A stretch of DNA of 64,000 nucleotides from Leptidea sinapis (taxonomy: Eukaryota; Arthropoda; Insecta; Lepidoptera; Pieridae): NCBI RefSeq assembly GCF_905404315.1, contig NC_066283.1, forward strand, positions 2,790,001 to 2,854,000. The letters run 5' to 3'. Under the pieces are notes generated by a model. It worked only from the letters and a program-made list of their open reading frames with translations, did no database searches and had not been told where the DNA came from. The translations under genes were made by a program, and so were the position numbers. Positions 27,301 through 33,300 of the stretch are shown in pieces; within the stretch, counting starts at the first letter, position 1; every line of letters starts with the position of its first letter.

Positions 27301-30300
27301 GTTTCAGTATCTTTTAGACGATTCATATTATGGGTATAGATAAAGTCTTGTATGCATCTGTTGATAGTTAAAACACTCATGTGATACTAGTGTTTTAATA
27401 CCCCTTATTACACAGCAGTTGCATAAATAACTATAAACAACATTTTATTGAATGTTTTTTTGGAAATATTTATTTTTGAAACATTATTTTTTTCGTTGAA
27501 ATATTTTTTTTAAAACTTTGTCCGTTGAAGTTTATCCTACCACAGTCTTAAGAAACTCTTTCCCACAGTTATCCCACGAACATGGCTAGACGGGGCAATT
27601 ATCATTTTCGTGAGTGTGTCAATAGGAACAATAATTAACATCTATTTCATACAAGATGGTGCATATAACTTTTTCAATAAAACCAATAAGGTTAACATTT
27701 CCTAGAGTGTCACTAACGAATATGACATCTTTGTTGAGATTCAAGATGGCGGATGTGACTTTTACAATAAAATCTATATGGGTATCATTTTAGAGAATTT
27801 CGGGAGTGTCAATAACGAATATGACATCTTTGTTGAGATCCAAGATGGCGGATGTGACTTTTACAATAAAATCTATATGGGTATCATTTTAGAGAATTTC
27901 GGGAGTGTCAATAACGAATATGACATCTATTTTGAGATCCAAAATGGCGAATGTGACTTTTACTATAAAATCAATACGGGTATAATTTTCGAGATTTTCG
28001 AGAGAGTCAGTTACAAATATGACACCCATTTCGACATCCAAGATGGCCTTAGAGAAAATGTTGTCGATATGAAGATCAAATTTTATATTGAGGAACACGG
28101 GCAAGGAAATCGGTAATACCAGAAGGTCACGATATTTCTTGCCGTTTAAATTGAGAGTATACTACCTACCGCTAGCTTCAAGCTGGTCTATGTCGTATCG
28201 GTTCGAGGAAACTGCACCCGGTAATTGATTCCACAAAGTGACTGTGTGAGGCAAAAAGTCTCGTAAAACGGGCGGTTGTAGAAGGCCAGACGTTAACATG
28301 ATACGGGCTTATTAAGAATTGTAGGTTAATGTAGAAGTTATATTTTAAAAAAACCTTTGCGCCTCAGCTATGAACTATGTACTATGTACTTACGTTTTGA
28401 ACTATTTAATATTGAAATTGATTCGCTTTAGAAAAACTAAGGTTATTATTTGAATTTTATGAATACTTAAGTACTTAGGCTTGTCATCATTTTTGTTGTT
28501 TCAGATGACGAGTTCGGTGAGAAGTCAGTATCTGTTCTGCTGGATGGTGAAGAGTCTGAAATGATATTCATTGATCATCCAAGCACCGAAATGTCGGTAA
28601 GTGTATCTATGGATAACTTAGTAAAAGTTTATAAAATATTTAGTCATCTAGATTCTTCATTCAAAATTAAATCATCAAAATTAGAGTTACCAATATATTT
28701 ACCAGCTATTTTAGAGCCAAATGGTTACTACCCGTCGCGATGGCAAATGTCTTGAGAGAATGACCCTGGTTTGGGCACGGGGATTCACGCTGGTGTAGGA
28801 CGCGACTTGCGTCGTCACCCTGGCTCTTTCTCATGTCCAAGTTACGTCAGTTGATGCTGGGGCTTCGACTGCCGAAGACAGCAATCGTCGCAAATATTTC
28901 TGTCTCAGTGAGTCCTACATCTTTGTGCCGTCTGGTGTCGAGACACTTGGCCTGTGGAACCCATAGGCGTAGAGAATATACAAATTTCTATCTACCCACT
29001 TGTACCCCACGATAAGTATAATATCACCTCTACACTAGGCATCTTCAGTATCTGTTAACTTGCCAAATTCTGGAACGTAAGTGAATTGTATGAGATGGTA
29101 AAATTTAAATATGACATCCACATTACAATTCGAAAAGCATACCTTCCAATCTTTATTTGCATCAAACACTATAGATAGATTCTAGCTTATCACAGCACGA
29201 CACTCATGATCAAATGTATTTTGATACGATGCAATTAGGTTAGGTCCTCTTCTATAGTTTCCCTTTTCTACTTCACACCATTCCACTCTGCTAGCAATTG
29301 CCTCACGCTCCAGCAGTATGTATTCAGAGTCATCGGTAACCTCTCAGTATATAGACTAGCTTCACTAAGCGTAATTTTAGAAAGGTGGCCATTCAATTTG
29401 CATTCAAATTCAAATTCTGTTCAAATTCAGTTTTGCATTGACCTAATGTGCAATGTTCCTACCAGTAATTTTGGTAAGTGTACGTAGTATCAATAACATT
29501 ATTGAAGTACTTAACTATTCTTAATTTTAATTTGTTTCTAATTCTTTGTGCCGACTAATTTAGACAAAGCCTTTTGTGACTTTTATCATCGGAAAAACTC
29601 GTGCTAAAAGAGATTATAAGGGATTAATATAACGTTGAACGTCGAAACATTTATGAAAGAGCTTTAAACAAAGTTAATTAGCAACGGATCCCAGACATTA
29701 ACAAGTTATAAATTATTACAATTATTAATTAATACGTGGAGCAAAAACTTACTTTTGTTAATTTGTTAAGTAAATATTAGCAAATCAATTTGGAATAGTA
29801 GCTGATAGTATTAGTATGTTGAAGAAACTCCAAATTAAAACTTGTTTATTAATCTACTGGCATTATACCTACGAGGAATTGAATTATATAGTGTGGTATT
29901 CGAACTATATGCTTTTATTTTTCGCTGAAAATATTTTCCTACAAGATCTTAACTTATATTGGTAGTGAATGGGGAGATGTCACGTCCAGCTATGTAACGT
30001 TGGTTTAGGTTTATCCGATTGCGATCAGACTTTTGTCTGCTTGTTTCGATTAAGGGAGCGCAGCAACGCGTAGGTATATGTAATTTTATAGAAACCCTTT
30101 TAAAAATCACCCTTAAAAATCTGTAGTTTAAGCAAATAGCATGTTTTATACTTTGTTTAAAAGAATAGTATCCGTATGGAGTTTGTATTAATCTATATAT
30201 GTACTAGTAATTGGAGGACCGCTTTTTTGTTCGGTTATACTGCAAAAACTACTGAACCGATCGGAATAATACTTATACCATAAGATGCAGCGTGTTTCGG

Positions 30301-33300
30301 AGTAGATTTTAAAATAAAATAAGTTGGCGATTACTTATTCTAAACTTATATCATTTTATTTTAACGTAGAAATGCCTATATATTCACAATGCAAATAATA
30401 ATTCAGTCAAGTAACTGAGATGACCGAGCGTTGTGTACTTCATTTATATTAGAAAGCAACGTATAAAGTCAGCTATTACATAAATAAAATATGAAATTTA
30501 AATTTTTATTACATAGATAAAAAGAATACAGATTGTATACAATAAGCTCAAAGATGCTACCTTGCGGGACTCCTTACGAAATAGGGATTCATTGCATTAA
30601 TGGTTTCCTTTCCGCTAGATAGGTTTTATTATTTTTGTTGTGCGATAGCTAAAAACGGCATTATCTGTAGTATAATAATATAAAATATCTGTTTATTTCT
30701 TTAGAATCTTTTTTATGGTTTTCTGAATACTTTCTTTTTTATTTTGACTCAGGTAATTTACTTGTGGATTGGGTTCCTAAATTTACACTTAAATACACAG
30801 CTTGATAGGTTTGCTTATGACGTTTATTGATGTTATTTACTTAAGAATCTCTTCAGCATTGAAAAACATGTTGATTAAAATATCCAACCAAAGTATTACG
30901 CTTGTTTTTCTCTCAGGTGGAAAATTGTCTCTCAACGTACGAACCGCATGCTTGCGTGATAGTATACTCCGTGGTTGCCAAGACCTCATTCATCCGAGCG
31001 GCCGAGCTTCTGGCCTACTTGGCAAGAGAACAGTTCATTGCTGACAGAAGCGTTGTGCTGGTTGGTAATAAAGCTGACTTAGCCAGGGCTAGGCAGGTTA
31101 CGACCAATGGTAAGTGGTTTATCATCAAAGAGAAACTCAAAACATACAATTACTGATATTTAAATATTAATTTAAGGACCTATATTCTGGACAGTAGTAT
31201 CAAAATTAAAATTTTCATCTTTTGTAAAAAATAATAATGGAACATTTAAAAAAACATATTCGTTAACAATAGTATTTACTCCATTGATCACCAGGAGGCT
31301 GCTGAAAATCAGCGCTGTATTGGCATTATACCCACGTAGCAGAATGCTGAGGCAGTTCCTTTTAAATTTCCAGCTATATGAAGCTGAGGTTGTTATTAAC
31401 TCTGTTAAAACATCAGATCAAAGTCCCAAGGCTTCTCAAACCCAGTGCCTATTCAATGAGTTGGTTGGAAGTTCCTCTAATTGAGTCTCACCAGCCCAAA
31501 TGCCCAATAATAAAACAACTAATGTTAGTGTGGACTCTGTGGCTTTCCACCCAATTCATTTAAGTAAAAATAAATTTAAGAAATATGTTAGATTGCAAAA
31601 CCAATAACATTGTAAACAAAAATAGAATTTCATATGCAAAATTTTCTAAACTATACATATTCTATATATTCTTTGGCCTGTATCAAAATCTTTATACAAC
31701 AACATAAAGTTCTTACGATGCTGTTTTGAGGAATAACAGGTTTTATAGTTCAAAAAAAATAGAAGACACACTTTTTAAAGAAAAGCATACAAAAAAAAAT
31801 GCAAATTGAAAAAAGGAATAATTTTATCAAATTAATGTATTGTCATTGGTCGTCGATAAATTTACGAAGCTTGGGGTCAAAATCGCGCCCAAATGAGTTG
31901 GTTTCAAACAAACATACATACAGGTGAAGCTAATAAAAAACGTGTATTAAAAATGGCGTGCGTTTATAAAGAAATTTTATTAAAATGAGAATTTACAAAA
32001 TAAGTCTATATTATATTTATACACAATGTCAAAAAACCCTGTACGATAATTGACACAGATATGAAGTAGAATGCGAAGACATCGCTAAAAATAAAATAAA
32101 AATCGAACCCCTTACATTAAATGTTACAGTAAAAAGAACATTTCATATTAAATGTATTTTTGATAACTTTAGAACCCCTTACTTATTTATTCTACCAGAA
32201 AACTAAGGTCATCGCCCTGACCTTGGCCCAATGGCGAAAAGCTAGCATCATCTGCGCAGCGTGGCGAATCAAACAAATAAGGTGGGCGATGTTTATTATT
32301 AAAACAAAACTTTCGTTTTTCCCACCGCTCATACGCCCTTCGCAGGGTACATGAATGAAATGTGTGTGTGGGCGGGGAAATTAAAATGGCCGCAGGCCGA
32401 CGTGTCCAAACTTTTATAAATGGGTTCGTTAATAATCATTTTCTTTTACTTTTTTTAATGTGCTTATTTCCTGAAAATCAATATTTTTGTTTGTTCTCAC
32501 TACTTTTTAACACCCTGATTTTTTAACACCCTGTATAGAATCAATGCAAAAAACCACACCAACAGACAACTTACTCAAGCTTCAATTAATAATATTTTAA
32601 AATCAGAAAACAACTTATAATTTTAAAGTTTATCTAATTGTTGTTATACTTATATATGTATAAAATAAATCACCGGTTTTAAATCAAGATTGTGAAACGT
32701 ATTACGCAGTCATCATTGAAGAAACTGGGATGAGCGAACTGTCAATCTAAAGTTGTAATGCTAGAAAGAAACAAGTCTACTAATATGCTGGTATTAAAAT
32801 GCAATGTAGATCATAATAATTAATTCCTCCAAACAAGTATTTAAGTTTCTCTTTGACATTTTCAATAGCAATGTCCAAAATCCCAATCAAATATCTGTAA
32901 ATTATTCTACAATTTGTCATTGGACTAACTAACAAAGGGTGAATATCCCAAAACTTGTGGGTGTACTATCTCCCAAAACTCGCCTACACTATATTTAGTT
33001 GATATTGTCCGAACAAACTTCAGATTTATATTAAATTATGTAATTAGTTCATCTTAGCCTAATGGTTTATATAAATCTGCTCAGTTATTAGTAGAGGTCA
33101 ATTATTTTAGATTTTATTTAGTGCTGCGAGAAATTTTGTATAAACAGAATTTTGTAGGGGGATAAATTAATAAGGGAGCCAAACGATGACCCGGAGTTAC
33201 ACCCATGTTAAGAGTTACTGATGTTAAAACTTATCGTCTGCCATAAAAGTGATGGTATATATGGCCCAATCACGTCGAACTTATGTATTCTAGCCTTTTT

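Noticed and set aside
27778..28116. 112-residue open frame with internal repeats
   Set aside because: It is the translation of a 99-bp minisatellite; it stays open because the unit is a multiple of three.
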